The position numbers and the translations under genes are program-made. DNA of 8,695 bases from RGIG995 sp045652445 (GTDB lineage: Bacteria; Bacillota; Clostridia; Oscillospirales; UBA644): the NCBI GenBank assembly GCA_045652445.1, contig JAZRUJ010000037.1, positions 1 to 8,695 of the forward strand. Direction: 5' to 3'. Below, one piece after another: positions 1 to 6,127 of this stretch. The notes beneath the pieces were generated by a model that saw only the letters and a list, made by a program, of their open reading frames with translations, was not told where the DNA came from and did not search any database. Numbering within the stretch: position 1 is the first letter of the stretch; each line of letters opens with the position of its first letter.

Positions 1-88
1 GAAGCACGCCCGCATCCTCATAAATACGGACCTCATCGGAAAACGGCAGAGTGCACTCACACGGCACCAAAAAAGCAATTTTTTTCAT
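1..88 (-). CDS. Alpha/beta-hydrolase N-terminus (duplicate end of the 7746-8642 gene)
   Basis: This is the start of the same reading frame as the hydrolase at 7746-8642, repeated because the window ends overlap. It begins at the ATG complementary to 86-88, encodes MKKIAFLVPCECTLPF and onward, and is cut by the window edge after 29 codons. It should not be counted as a separate gene if the molecule is circular or tandemly repeated. Confidence 0.85.
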   Translation of the reverse strand, partial: MKKIAFLVPCECTLPFSDEVRIYEDAGVL

Positions 89-141
89 CTCTTCGCCTCA
101 TTTATTAAAATTAATTTTTCCAAAAGCCATAACCAAACCGA
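1..141. repeat. Left copy of exact 141-bp terminal direct repeat
   Basis: Bases 1-141 are identical to 8555-8695. The copy holds the first 29 codons of the alpha/beta-hydrolase gene (ATG at 86-88, minus strand) and its 53-bp upstream region. An exact end-to-end overlap of this length is what a de Bruijn assembler run with k = 141 leaves on a closed loop, so this is probably one locus read twice rather than two biological copies. The implied circle is 8,554 bp. Confidence 0.95.
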
Positions 142-348
142 CATATCGTTTACAACAAAACGCTGGAAACCATCGAAGAAAAAGAAGGACGGGGAGAATT
201 GTTCGTCCTTCGCCCCCAACGCCCTCTGCCCGTAAGTCGGGTGGAAAAAGACCCCGAAAAACTGAGGGCCGCCTACGAAATCGGCAGAGAAACCGCGGAA
301 AAGCACTGGGACGAAATCCGAGCTTTTCTTTTGGGGGAAGAACGATAA
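133..348 (+). pseudogene. Patatin-like phospholipase, C-terminal fragment (5' truncated)
   Basis: The plus-strand frame ending in TAA at 346-348 encodes about 71 residues. It contains IVYNKTLETIEEKEGRGELF, then VLRPQRPLPVSRVEKDPEKL and a helical tail AYEIGRETAEKHWDEIRAFL. From memory of the family, this pattern (a YN.TL.xIE segment, then FVIRP..PL.VsR.EkD, then a Y..G...A tail) is the C-terminal extension of YjjU-type bacterial patatin-like phospholipases. The catalytic core with its GxSxG serine and DGG/DGA aspartate is absent. There is an in-frame TAA at 130-132 and no plausible start codon before the homology begins. Homology starts at about 136-142, just where the terminal repeat ends at 141, so truncation and contig joining appear to be one event. 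The fragment is almost certainly not expressed as a functional enzyme in this arrangement. An intact gene may exist elsewhere in the genome. Confidence 0.7.
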
Positions 349-421
349 AAATGAAAAAAAGTCAATACACAACCGAAAAACCGCGGAACATCCGTCGTCT
401 TAAATGAGAACCGAAAACGTG

Positions 422-460
422 ATATGCACCCCAAAAGTCAGAAACTTTTGGGGTGCATAT
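422..460. terminator. Bidirectional hairpin terminator between convergent genes
   Basis: A perfect inverted repeat of 17 bp per arm (422-438 and 444-460) encloses a 5-nt loop, CAGAA. It lies between the patatin fragment (plus strand, ends at 348) and the D-lyxose-isomerase-like gene (minus strand, ends at 481). On the plus strand a run of six T follows at 467-472. On the minus strand a shorter T-run (TTTT) follows a few bases after the stem. It probably terminates both units. The U-tracts are not immediately adjacent, so termination strength is uncertain. Confidence 0.7.
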
Positions 461-480
461 TAAAGGTTTTTTACAATTTC

Positions 481-1158
481 TTAGCGAGGATATTCGTTGC
501 AGAGCAAACGGAAGGGAGCTTCGTCTTCCTCGATGGTGGGGAAACGACCTGCGGGATCGTAGAAGCGGTTGTCTGCGGTATCGTCATTGCACATAGATAC
601 TTCGGAAACCAGAACGGTACCCTTTCCTTCTTCTCCCCAGAATCTGTGATACAGACCCTTGGTCAGGGTGATGCTTTCGCCGGGATGCAGAGTTACCACG
701 TGACCTGCGGGGAAGGTGTGACGAACGCCGTCCATGGAAACCACCACGTCGGTATCTGCCAAGCCTTCATCTTCCGTGGAGTTGTACAGTTTAATCATCA
801 GATTTCCGCCGCCGCGATTGATGATGTCTTCCATCTTATTCCAATGGAAGTGCATGGGGGTGATCTGATTTTCCTGAACCACCATCAGTTTTTCCGCATA
901 GGTTTTGGGATATTTTTCGGCATTTTTCTGATTGCCGTTGCGAATGGTGATCAAAAACAGACCGACCTTGCTGAAATCTCCCTGACCGAAGTCGGTGATA
1001 TCCCAGCCCAGCATATTATCGCGGATTTCCTGACATTCCTCGCCCTTTTCTTTCCATTCTTCGGGGGTCCAATTCACGAATGGAGGCAAGGAAATCTTAT
1101 ATTCTTCAAACAGAGCCATTGCATTGTGAATGGCGGCGTTGATTTCAGAACGTTTCAT
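481..1158 (-). CDS. D-lyxose ketol-isomerase-like cupin
   Basis: The 225-residue product is close to the usual size of the D-lyxose isomerase family (Pfam Lyx_isomer). Family members are cytoplasmic metal-dependent enzymes interconverting D-lyxose and D-xylulose, and often D-mannose and D-fructose. The cupin core is visible: PMHFHWNKMEDIINRGGG at 101-118 supplies H103, H105, K108 and E110, and GLYHRFWGEEG supplies H171. Together H103, H105, E110 and H171 form the expected metal-binding set. No signal peptide or membrane segment is seen. The ATG at 1156-1158 is preceded by an AAAGGA-type ribosome binding site and lies 21 nt after the stop of the fucose-isomerase-like gene. It is the last gene of the operon and is followed by the hairpin at 422-460. 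Family is well supported; the physiological sugar is not known and need not be lyxose. Confidence 0.85.
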   Translation of the reverse strand: MKRSEINAAIHNAMALFEEYKISLPPFVNWTPEEWKEKGEECQEIRDNMLGWDITDFGQGDFSKVGLFLITIRNGNQKNAEKYPKTYAEKLMVVQENQITPMHFHWNKMEDIINRGGGNLMIKLYNSTEDEGLADTDVVVSMDGVRHTFPAGHVVTLHPGESITLTKGLYHRFWGEEGKGTVLVSEVSMCNDDTADNRFYDPAGRFPTIEEDEAPFRLLCNEYPR

Positions 1159-1179
1159 AATAGATACATCCTTTCTCGA

Positions 1180-2484
1180 TTAAATTTGATAGAACTTCAT
1201 ATTGCGGATCTTACAGAACCGACGGAGGGTATCAGCATAATCGCCGTAAGCAATCATCCAATGGTGACCGCTGCCGTATTCCATAATTTCCTCGTTGATC
1301 TGATCCAGAGGCTTTTCGAACTTCACGGTCATGGGGTTGCCGGGGAATTCCATGCCACAGGGAATAGCATCCCCTACCATAACGGACATGCGGATATTGT
1401 CACCGTTTCCGCAGATATCCACGGCGGTCACTTTGCCGGGTTTCATCAGGAACTTAGCACAAACCCCGGTTTCCGCCAGACGAACGGGAGCCAATTCGAT
1501 CTCGCCTTCGGCAATGGAAAATCCGGAAGACCCGCAATGAGCGAAGAGAATGGAATTATCCTCATAGTTAAAGTCCAAAAGATCGGTGTTGTTTACGGGC
1601 TTTCCGCTGAGTTCATACAGCATCTTCATGGTAAGAGCATTGGGAACGTCGCCTTCGCAAGCGCCGGTAATGCCTTCTTCCGCAAGAAGGGAGTATCCCA
1701 GACAAACTTTACCCATGTAATTGGTATAGCAGCTGACGGCCAACGCTCCCAGGTCGTATTCCTCGGTCAGAGCCTTCATTGCGGCATAATATTTCATGGA
1801 TTCCCGCATACTTTCCTTGGTGGAGGTAATCTTGCAGGGGCAGAGAAGATCCTTCTTTTCTTCCAACAGCCGATCCGCTTCTTCGTCGGACATGGCGGCG
1901 ACCTTCGAGGTCATTTCGGTAATATCCATATTGACGATGCGGGCACCAAGTTTTTCTTTGATGGCAAATTCATCGTAAGCGATTTCGGTCATTCCCTTGA
2001 CACGGCCGCCCAGAGTACCGACTCTCAGTTTTTGCAGCATGCTGGACAGGGCATAGGGCAGGGCGATGTCCTTAACTTTTTGAGCACAAGCGGGATCTTC
2101 GGGTTTTCCGAAAATAAATTCATAGCTCTTTCCGATGTTGGTAAAGACTGCACCGATCTGATGCACGCAGCACAGAGAACCGGTGTCTCTTGCGGGGTAT
2201 GCCCGCAGAATTACGGGGAGATCCACGTAACCCAGCAGATCCAACAAGTGATGATCTTCACTCCAAGAGGCGACGCAGATCAAAAGTACGTCTGCATCAA
2301 CACCCTTCAATGCTGCTGCGGCGGCTTGTACGGTTTCCAGATTGTGCATTACCACACCGGTGTTAAAGCAGTCTACGCCGATGGAAGCCAGCTGTTCCGC
2401 CGTCTGGTCCAAAAGGGCGGGAGCTTTATCGAAGCCGATTTCAAAGGGGTGGGAAAGCCCCACGGCAGCCACGTTGATTTTCAT
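1180..2484 (-). CDS. Short L-fucose/L-arabinose isomerase-family protein
   Basis: The 434-residue protein has the C-terminal metal site of the FucI/AraA fold. E277 lies in ACEGDVPNALTM, D301 in NNTDLLDFNYED (24 residues later, the spacing I recall between E337 and D361 of E. coli FucI), and a histidine at 407 or 408 in GSGHHWMIAYGD. Such enzymes isomerise an aldose to a ketose in the cytoplasm using Mn2+ or similar. It is much shorter than classical FucI (about 590 residues) or AraA (about 500), so it belongs to a divergent subgroup usually annotated only as FucI-like. Its substrate cannot be read from sequence. The ATG at 2482-2484 follows an AAAGGAGA site that overlaps the TAA stop of the upstream DUF4380 gene (12-nt gap), indicating translational coupling. 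It lies 21 nt upstream of the D-lyxose-isomerase-like gene. Confidence 0.82.
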   Translation of the reverse strand: MKINVAAVGLSHPFEIGFDKAPALLDQTAEQLASIGVDCFNTGVVMHNLETVQAAAAALKGVDADVLLICVASWSEDHHLLDLLGYVDLPVILRAYPARDTGSLCCVHQIGAVFTNIGKSYEFIFGKPEDPACAQKVKDIALPYALSSMLQKLRVGTLGGRVKGMTEIAYDEFAIKEKLGARIVNMDITEMTSKVAAMSDEEADRLLEEKKDLLCPCKITSTKESMRESMKYYAAMKALTEEYDLGALAVSCYTNYMGKVCLGYSLLAEEGITGACEGDVPNALTMKMLYELSGKPVNNTDLLDFNYEDNSILFAHCGSSGFSIAEGEIELAPVRLAETGVCAKFLMKPGKVTAVDICGNGDNIRMSVMVGDAIPCGMEFPGNPMTVKFEKPLDQINEEIMEYGSGHHWMIAYGDYADTLRRFCKIRNMKFYQI

Positions 2485-2496
2485 AATATTTCTCCT

Positions 2497-3327
2497 TTAT
2501 GTTCTTAATAAGCGCCAAATTTCCGTGTGTTCCCCAAATTCGCCCGCAGGAATGGTCATCAACGGAGAGAGGCTCTCGATCTCCACCATGTGCCGGCACA
2601 TAAACGTTTCATAGGATACGTCCTTGTCGGGGTAGGTCTCCTGCTGTACGACGGGGAATTCCTTCACAAAGGTGACTCCCTCATTCTCATATCGCACAGG
2701 GCCGTTGGGTCGGTCTACGCCGATTTTATACTTCTGCTCCACGGGAACGTGGGTCAAAACGATTTCTTCACGGGAATAAGAGGCACGGGGATCTCCAAGA
2801 TCCGTATAGGACCACATGGAAATCCAATGTCTTGGCATAGCGCCGCCGTCGTAGGTCTTCAGAGGAATATGCTGAACTCCTCCGGGAGCCACTGCGGATA
2901 CCGCCCATAGAGAGCAGGTCCGAGGGTTTATGTCGGTGTTTTCAATCCGATGGGTCACCTGCAGAGATGCGTCCTCTCCAAACGTGATCCGCATCTGCTT
3001 TTTCACCTTCAGCCAAGGATCTTCCCTTTGGGTCAACACAATGGTTTCCCCTTCCACAGCATAGCAGATGGGGTCATTGTCGGGGCAATAAATCTCATCG
3101 CACTCCGGAGCGATCCAGAGACGGTGTCCCCCCTGAACCCGCCACCCTTGGGGGGTGGTCAAATCGGTCATATCCCGGGGCTGTTCAAAAAACACGTTCT
3201 TTTCCCCACAGAAAGAGAAATGCCCGACGCGGATCCCATAGCTCAAAGGCACGAGGATCTCCACGATCTCATTGGTGGCATAGAGACTTTCTCCGAAATA
3301 GGGGTGATTTTGAATCTTCCACTTCAC
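2497..3327 (-). CDS. DUF4380 / galactose-mutarotase-like protein
   Basis: The product is 276 residues if translation starts at the GTG complementary to 3325-3327. The sequence resembles DUF4380 proteins, which have a mutarotase-like beta-sandwich fold: an early strand pair with ...LVPLSYGIRVGHFSF, the GGHRLWIAPE motif at 66-75, the HRIENTD segment at 126-132, and GEFGEHTEIWRL near the C-terminus. Known relatives bind or epimerise sugars, but no activity is established for the DUF and no definite catalytic His/Glu pair can be assigned here. The open frame reaches an ATG at 3411, but that extension lies inside the well-conserved C-terminus of the PIG-L gene in another frame. The GTG, 5 nt after the PIG-L stop, is the better start, although its ribosome binding site is weak and expression may rely on coupling. 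The stop overlaps the ribosome binding site of the next gene. Confidence 0.65.
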   Translation of the reverse strand: MKWKIQNHPYFGESLYATNEIVEILVPLSYGIRVGHFSFCGEKNVFFEQPRDMTDLTTPQGWRVQGGHRLWIAPECDEIYCPDNDPICYAVEGETIVLTQREDPWLKVKKQMRITFGEDASLQVTHRIENTDINPRTCSLWAVSAVAPGGVQHIPLKTYDGGAMPRHWISMWSYTDLGDPRASYSREEIVLTHVPVEQKYKIGVDRPNGPVRYENEGVTFVKEFPVVQQETYPDKDVSYETFMCRHMVEIESLSPLMTIPAGEFGEHTEIWRLLRT

Positions 3328-3332
3328 GGCGG

Positions 3333-4055
3333 TTAGGGCAGAATCCGTTTGGGGACAACGCGGAACGCATCGTTCGCCATGCGGAATCCTTCCGCAAACT
3401 GAACGCCGCACTGAATCCCTCTGTAACGGGCGATGGTGTAATAATCTTCAAAGAAGTCCTTCTGTTCGTTACCAAGAGCATCTTTGTAGTTATCCTGCAT
3501 CCAAAGAACCTGGCTCTTATGTTCACGGCACATGGCCATCTTCAGATCCATGGTGTCGGTGATGTCTACGTATTCAGTGGGGACAAAACCAAGTCCGTTG
3601 ACCGGTTCAAAATAAGCAATGATGGGAATTTTATCGTAGGGCTTATTTTTGGTTTCAATCTTTGCCACGGGGATCATGACGGCAATATCGTTGATGATCT
3701 TGCTGGTCAGTTCGTGGTCGGGATTGTAGTCGTGAGGATTGTGGGTCAGAATCACGTCAGCCTTGCAGTAACGAACCAAATCAATGAAAGCGAGACGGGC
3801 GGCGCGATCTTCGAAGAACATTTCATCGTCGTAATCCAGGCAGATATATTCCGCACCGATCACGGCAGCGGCTCTTCTGGCTTCTTCCTTCCGAATGGCG
3901 GCAATTTCCTCCATGGAAAGGGTTGCAGAACCTACGTTCCCGTTGGTTGCGGTGGCAGTGAAGACTTTATGCCCCATCTTGGCATACTTCGCCAAAGTTC
4001 CGCCGCAAGAAGTTTCAATATCGTCGGGATGGGCTCCGATTGCAAGAATATTCAT
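3333..4055 (-). CDS. PIG-L family (LmbE-like) zinc deacetylase
   Basis: The 240-residue protein opens with MNILAIGAHPDDIETSCGGT, the hallmark AHPDD motif. A second motif, HNPHDYNPDHELTS, occupies 105-118. H9, D12 and H114 are the expected zinc ligands, and D11 is the likely general base. PIG-L enzymes remove acetyl groups from N-acetylglucosamine-containing substrates (GlcNAc-PI, mycothiol and bacillithiol precursors) and from other amino sugars. In this operon, next to sugar isomerases, a small N-acetylated sugar or glycoside is the likelier substrate; that is inference. There is no signal peptide, so it is cytoplasmic. The ATG at 4053-4055 has a strong GGAGG site at 4062-4066. The gene sits immediately downstream of an intrinsic terminator, so it and the three genes after it probably depend on read-through or on a promoter inside the preceding gene. 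Confidence 0.88.
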   Translation of the reverse strand: MNILAIGAHPDDIETSCGGTLAKYAKMGHKVFTATATNGNVGSATLSMEEIAAIRKEEARRAAAVIGAEYICLDYDDEMFFEDRAARLAFIDLVRYCKADVILTHNPHDYNPDHELTSKIINDIAVMIPVAKIETKNKPYDKIPIIAYFEPVNGLGFVPTEYVDITDTMDLKMAMCREHKSQVLWMQDNYKDALGNEQKDFFEDYYTIARYRGIQCGVQFAEGFRMANDAFRVVPKRILP

Positions 4056-4078
4056 ATACTTCCTCCAAAAATAAAAAT

Positions 4079-4111
4079 TGAGAGGGTATCCTTCTCAAGG
4101 ACACCCTCTCA
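4079..4111 (-). terminator. Intrinsic terminator inside the operon
   Basis: The arms TGAGAGGGT (4079-4087) and ACCCTCTCA (4103-4111) pair perfectly. After one mismatch, TCCTT and AAGGA extend the stem to a CTC loop. Read on the minus strand, the stem is followed at once by AATTTTTATTTTT, a typical U-tract. It lies 27 bases downstream of the phosphomannose-isomerase-like gene and only about a dozen bases before the ribosome binding site of the PIG-L gene. Confidence 0.85.
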
Positions 4112-4138
4112 AAGGTGCATCATTCAGGGGTTATAAGA

Positions 4139-5944
4139 TTAACCCTTCTTCCAACGCTGCAGAACGCAGGTTGCACGGCCGCCTTCTTCGTTGATGATTT
4201 CGAAATCACCGAAGGATGCGGGAATAACCAGGGTCTGGAACTTGTCGCATTCAGCCTTGTATTCGGGGTTAGACTTGGAGCGAACGGTGACCTTGGAACC
4301 GACGGTCAGGGTGCACATGTACATGAACTTGCCTTCGGTAGAAAGTTCACCGACTTTTTCGAAGTGAATTCTTTCTACGTGGTAGGGCATAACGGGAGTG
4401 GACTTGTACTGATCGATGTAGTATTCGGGAGTCCACTTAATGACCTTGGGAGTAGCCAGCAGGTTGTCCTTAACCCAGGAAGCTCTTCTGGTCTTTTCCA
4501 TGTTTCTGCCGTGTTCCAGGTGCATCTTCAGGGGCTTGCCGGTCATGGTCTTGTCATCGTCGTTCCAAGAGGGACGGGCAAAGTCATATTCAAAGAAGGA
4601 GTATTCGGTACCGTTGATACTGGGGTTGGTGTCCATTTCCAGAACCATCTGGTTACCGCCGTGACCGTGCATGGTTCCCGGGGGAATCAGGTACAGGTCG
4701 CCTTCCTTGCTGTCCCAGTTGGCAATGAAGTCTTTCCAGTTTTCGATGGGTTTGATGTTCTGAGATTCTTCGCACAGACGTTCCCATTCTTCGATATCAG
4801 CATCGTCATGGAAGCCCATCCAGGTGTTAGCGCCTTCGTAAGCTTCAGCGATGTAGTAGGTTTCGTAACGGCCCAAAGGTTCGTCGAAATGATCTGCTAC
4901 GTACTTGCTGCTGGGATGGATATGCATGGGCATGGAAATACGTTCTGCGGGTTGGGGAGTGGGATGCCAACCGTCATCCAACCAAATATCCAGGGGGAAC
5001 AGGCCGGGGTACTGCTTGTGAATCAAGCTACCAACCAGTTCTTCACCATACTGCATAGCGTTGAGCATGGGCATGGAGATGCTTCTTTCACCGCCGAAGT
5101 CGATCAGGATACGAAGTTCGGGACCGGCAATCTTGTTCCAAGCGTTGTTTGCCAGACCTTCTACGCCGTAATCCATCTGTTCGTAGCGGTATGCACCCCA
5201 AGGACCGGGGCTGAAGATTTTAACTTCGTGGATGGGATATTTCACCAGAGTGGACATGATTTCATCATAAGCAGCTCTGGGAACCAGCACCAAGTCATCT
5301 TCAAAGTAGTTTTCAATGTAGAAGTCCATTGCACCGTACATGTAGTCCTTCTGACGGGCCAGCATGTAGTAGTCGGAGTAGTGGTATTCTTTCCAGTTGT
5401 AGTTCTGGGTGGGTTCGGTGCAACCGAAAGCAGCAAGCTTGCCGGTCCACATATCCCACTGAACCTTCTGGTGGGTGTTATCCACGTAGCATTTAACGTC
5501 CAGAACATCAGCGAAAGCCTTGATGGCAGCGCCGACACCGTAGATAACGCTGACCTTACCTGCATCTGCAAGACGGGCCTTAACAGCGGCAACGGCATCG
5601 TTGTTGATGATGTCTTCGATAACACCGGTCTTGTTTACTTTACCGAAACCGGGGTCGTCGGTAACGTAGGGCTGATTGTAAGCCACAATTTCTTCACGGG
5701 AAACGTAAAGCTGAGTAGCGTCGATCAGATCGACAGCCTTTCCGTTTGCTTCCAATTTTGCGGCCAGGGCTTTAGCGAACTTTTCATAGTTGATGCCATA
5801 CCAACCGTCGATGGCGATAGCCTTTGCTTCTCCTGCTGCCAGAGCGGCGACAACCTTGTCCCACCCGAAAACAACGGAGTCTTTGTTGTTCGCGGAAATA
5901 ACGATCTTGTTATCCGCATTTTTAATAGATTCATACACCGGCAT
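4139..5944 (-). CDS. Class I mannose-6-phosphate-isomerase-like protein with N-terminal kinase-like domain
   Basis: The product is 601 residues from the ATG at 5942-5944, chosen for its AGGAGG site (5954-5959, 9-nt spacing). The C-terminal half looks like a class I phosphomannose isomerase cupin: MPMHIHPSSKYVADHF (H341, H343), RYETYYIAEA (E361) and LIPPGTMHGHGG (H426) give a plausible metal site. H341 stands where classical enzymes have Gln. Residues 540-601 resemble the terminal beta-barrel. The N-terminal part (about 1-215) resembles a uridine-kinase-type P-loop fold: AIAIDGWYGINYEKFAKAL at 42-60 sits where a Walker A would be, but the Lys-Ser/Thr of the loop is missing. The likely role is sugar or sugar-phosphate isomerisation in the cytoplasm; the substrate is unknown. 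It is the first gene after the operon promoter and its codons are strongly restricted (mostly AAG for Lys, GAA for Glu, few rare codons), suggesting high expression. Class I cupin assignment is fairly sure; the kinase-like reading is tentative. Confidence 0.75.
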   Translation of the reverse strand: MPVYESIKNADNKIVISANNKDSVVFGWDKVVAALAAGEAKAIAIDGWYGINYEKFAKALAAKLEANGKAVDLIDATQLYVSREEIVAYNQPYVTDDPGFGKVNKTGVIEDIINNDAVAAVKARLADAGKVSVIYGVGAAIKAFADVLDVKCYVDNTHQKVQWDMWTGKLAAFGCTEPTQNYNWKEYHYSDYYMLARQKDYMYGAMDFYIENYFEDDLVLVPRAAYDEIMSTLVKYPIHEVKIFSPGPWGAYRYEQMDYGVEGLANNAWNKIAGPELRILIDFGGERSISMPMLNAMQYGEELVGSLIHKQYPGLFPLDIWLDDGWHPTPQPAERISMPMHIHPSSKYVADHFDEPLGRYETYYIAEAYEGANTWMGFHDDADIEEWERLCEESQNIKPIENWKDFIANWDSKEGDLYLIPPGTMHGHGGNQMVLEMDTNPSINGTEYSFFEYDFARPSWNDDDKTMTGKPLKMHLEHGRNMEKTRRASWVKDNLLATPKVIKWTPEYYIDQYKSTPVMPYHVERIHFEKVGELSTEGKFMYMCTLTVGSKVTVRSKSNPEYKAECDKFQTLVIPASFGDFEIINEEGGRATCVLQRWKKG

Positions 5945-5988
5945 TGCTAAATTCCTCCTAAACGAATTTATTATCTGGTATACTTTTG

Positions 5989-6025
5989 AACAAAAAGGTC
6001 CGAGAAGTTCGACCATTTTTTTGTT
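5989..6025 (-). promoter_or_regulatory. Hairpin at the 5' end of the operon leader
   Basis: AACAAAAA+GGTC at 5989-6000 pairs with GACC at 6011-6014 and TTTTTGTT at 6018-6025, leaving a 10-nt loop and a 3-nt bulge. With the promoter placed at 6032-6061, transcription should begin near 6025. The hairpin would then form the extreme 5' end of the mRNA, about 45 nt before the ribosome binding site. Such structures commonly stabilise transcripts. A regulatory role is possible but not shown. Confidence 0.45.
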
Positions 6026-6031
6026 TGCATT

Positions 6032-6061
6032 ATTATATATTATAATACAACCTTTTGTCAA
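6032..6061 (-). promoter_or_regulatory. Sigma-A-type promoter of the sugar operon
   Basis: On the minus strand a perfect TTGACA (6056-6061) is followed by an 18-bp spacer and a perfect TATAAT (6032-6037). This leaves a leader of roughly 80 nt before the ATG at 5944. The -35 box is overlapped by the operator-like palindrome at 6058-6082. The region is strongly AT-rich. Confidence 0.85.
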
Positions 6062-6082
6062 GATGTTTTTAAAACTTGTTGA
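6058..6082. promoter_or_regulatory. Candidate MarR operator at the sugar-operon promoter
   Basis: TCAAGATGTTTT, one T, then AAAACTTGTTGA forms an imperfect 25-bp palindrome (10 of 12 positions match) overlapping the -35 box. The right arm contains AAACTTGTTGA at 6072-6082, an exact 11-bp match to both copies at the marR promoter. The left arm differs from the marR-promoter half-site TCAACATGTTT at one base. The arms face in the opposite sense to the 28-bp palindrome at marR, so the binding mode may differ. No binding evidence exists beyond sequence. Confidence 0.55.
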
Positions 6083-6127
6083 ATTTTTTTTACAATTTTA
6101 ACAAATTTCGCCTTTCAAAACGACCGT

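Noticed and set aside
351..407. Small plus-strand ORF (18 codons) after the patatin fragment
   Set aside because: It is very short, low in complexity at the start, lacks a good ribosome binding site and has no recognisable product.
51..407. Plus-strand 118-codon open frame across the left end
   Set aside because: It runs through the hydrolase upstream region into a frame different from the patatin-like one. It is basic and of low complexity and matches no family I recognise.
424..2508. Very long plus-strand open frame (694 codons) antisense to the two isomerase genes
   Set aside because: It mirrors the real minus-strand genes, whose restricted codon use leaves few TTA, CTA or TCA codons and hence few antisense stops. 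The protein resembles no family and the frame crosses two genes and a gap.
4115..5950. Long plus-strand open frame (611 codons) antisense to the phosphomannose-isomerase-like gene
   Set aside because: Same codon-bias shadow. The minus-strand frame has clear cupin motifs, a consensus promoter and an AGGAGG site; the plus frame has none.
5945..6061. Upstream in-frame starts (for example the ATG at 6014-6016) for the phosphomannose-isomerase-like protein
   Set aside because: They lie at or before the predicted transcription start and have no ribosome binding site. The ATG at 5944 has AGGAGG at ideal spacing.
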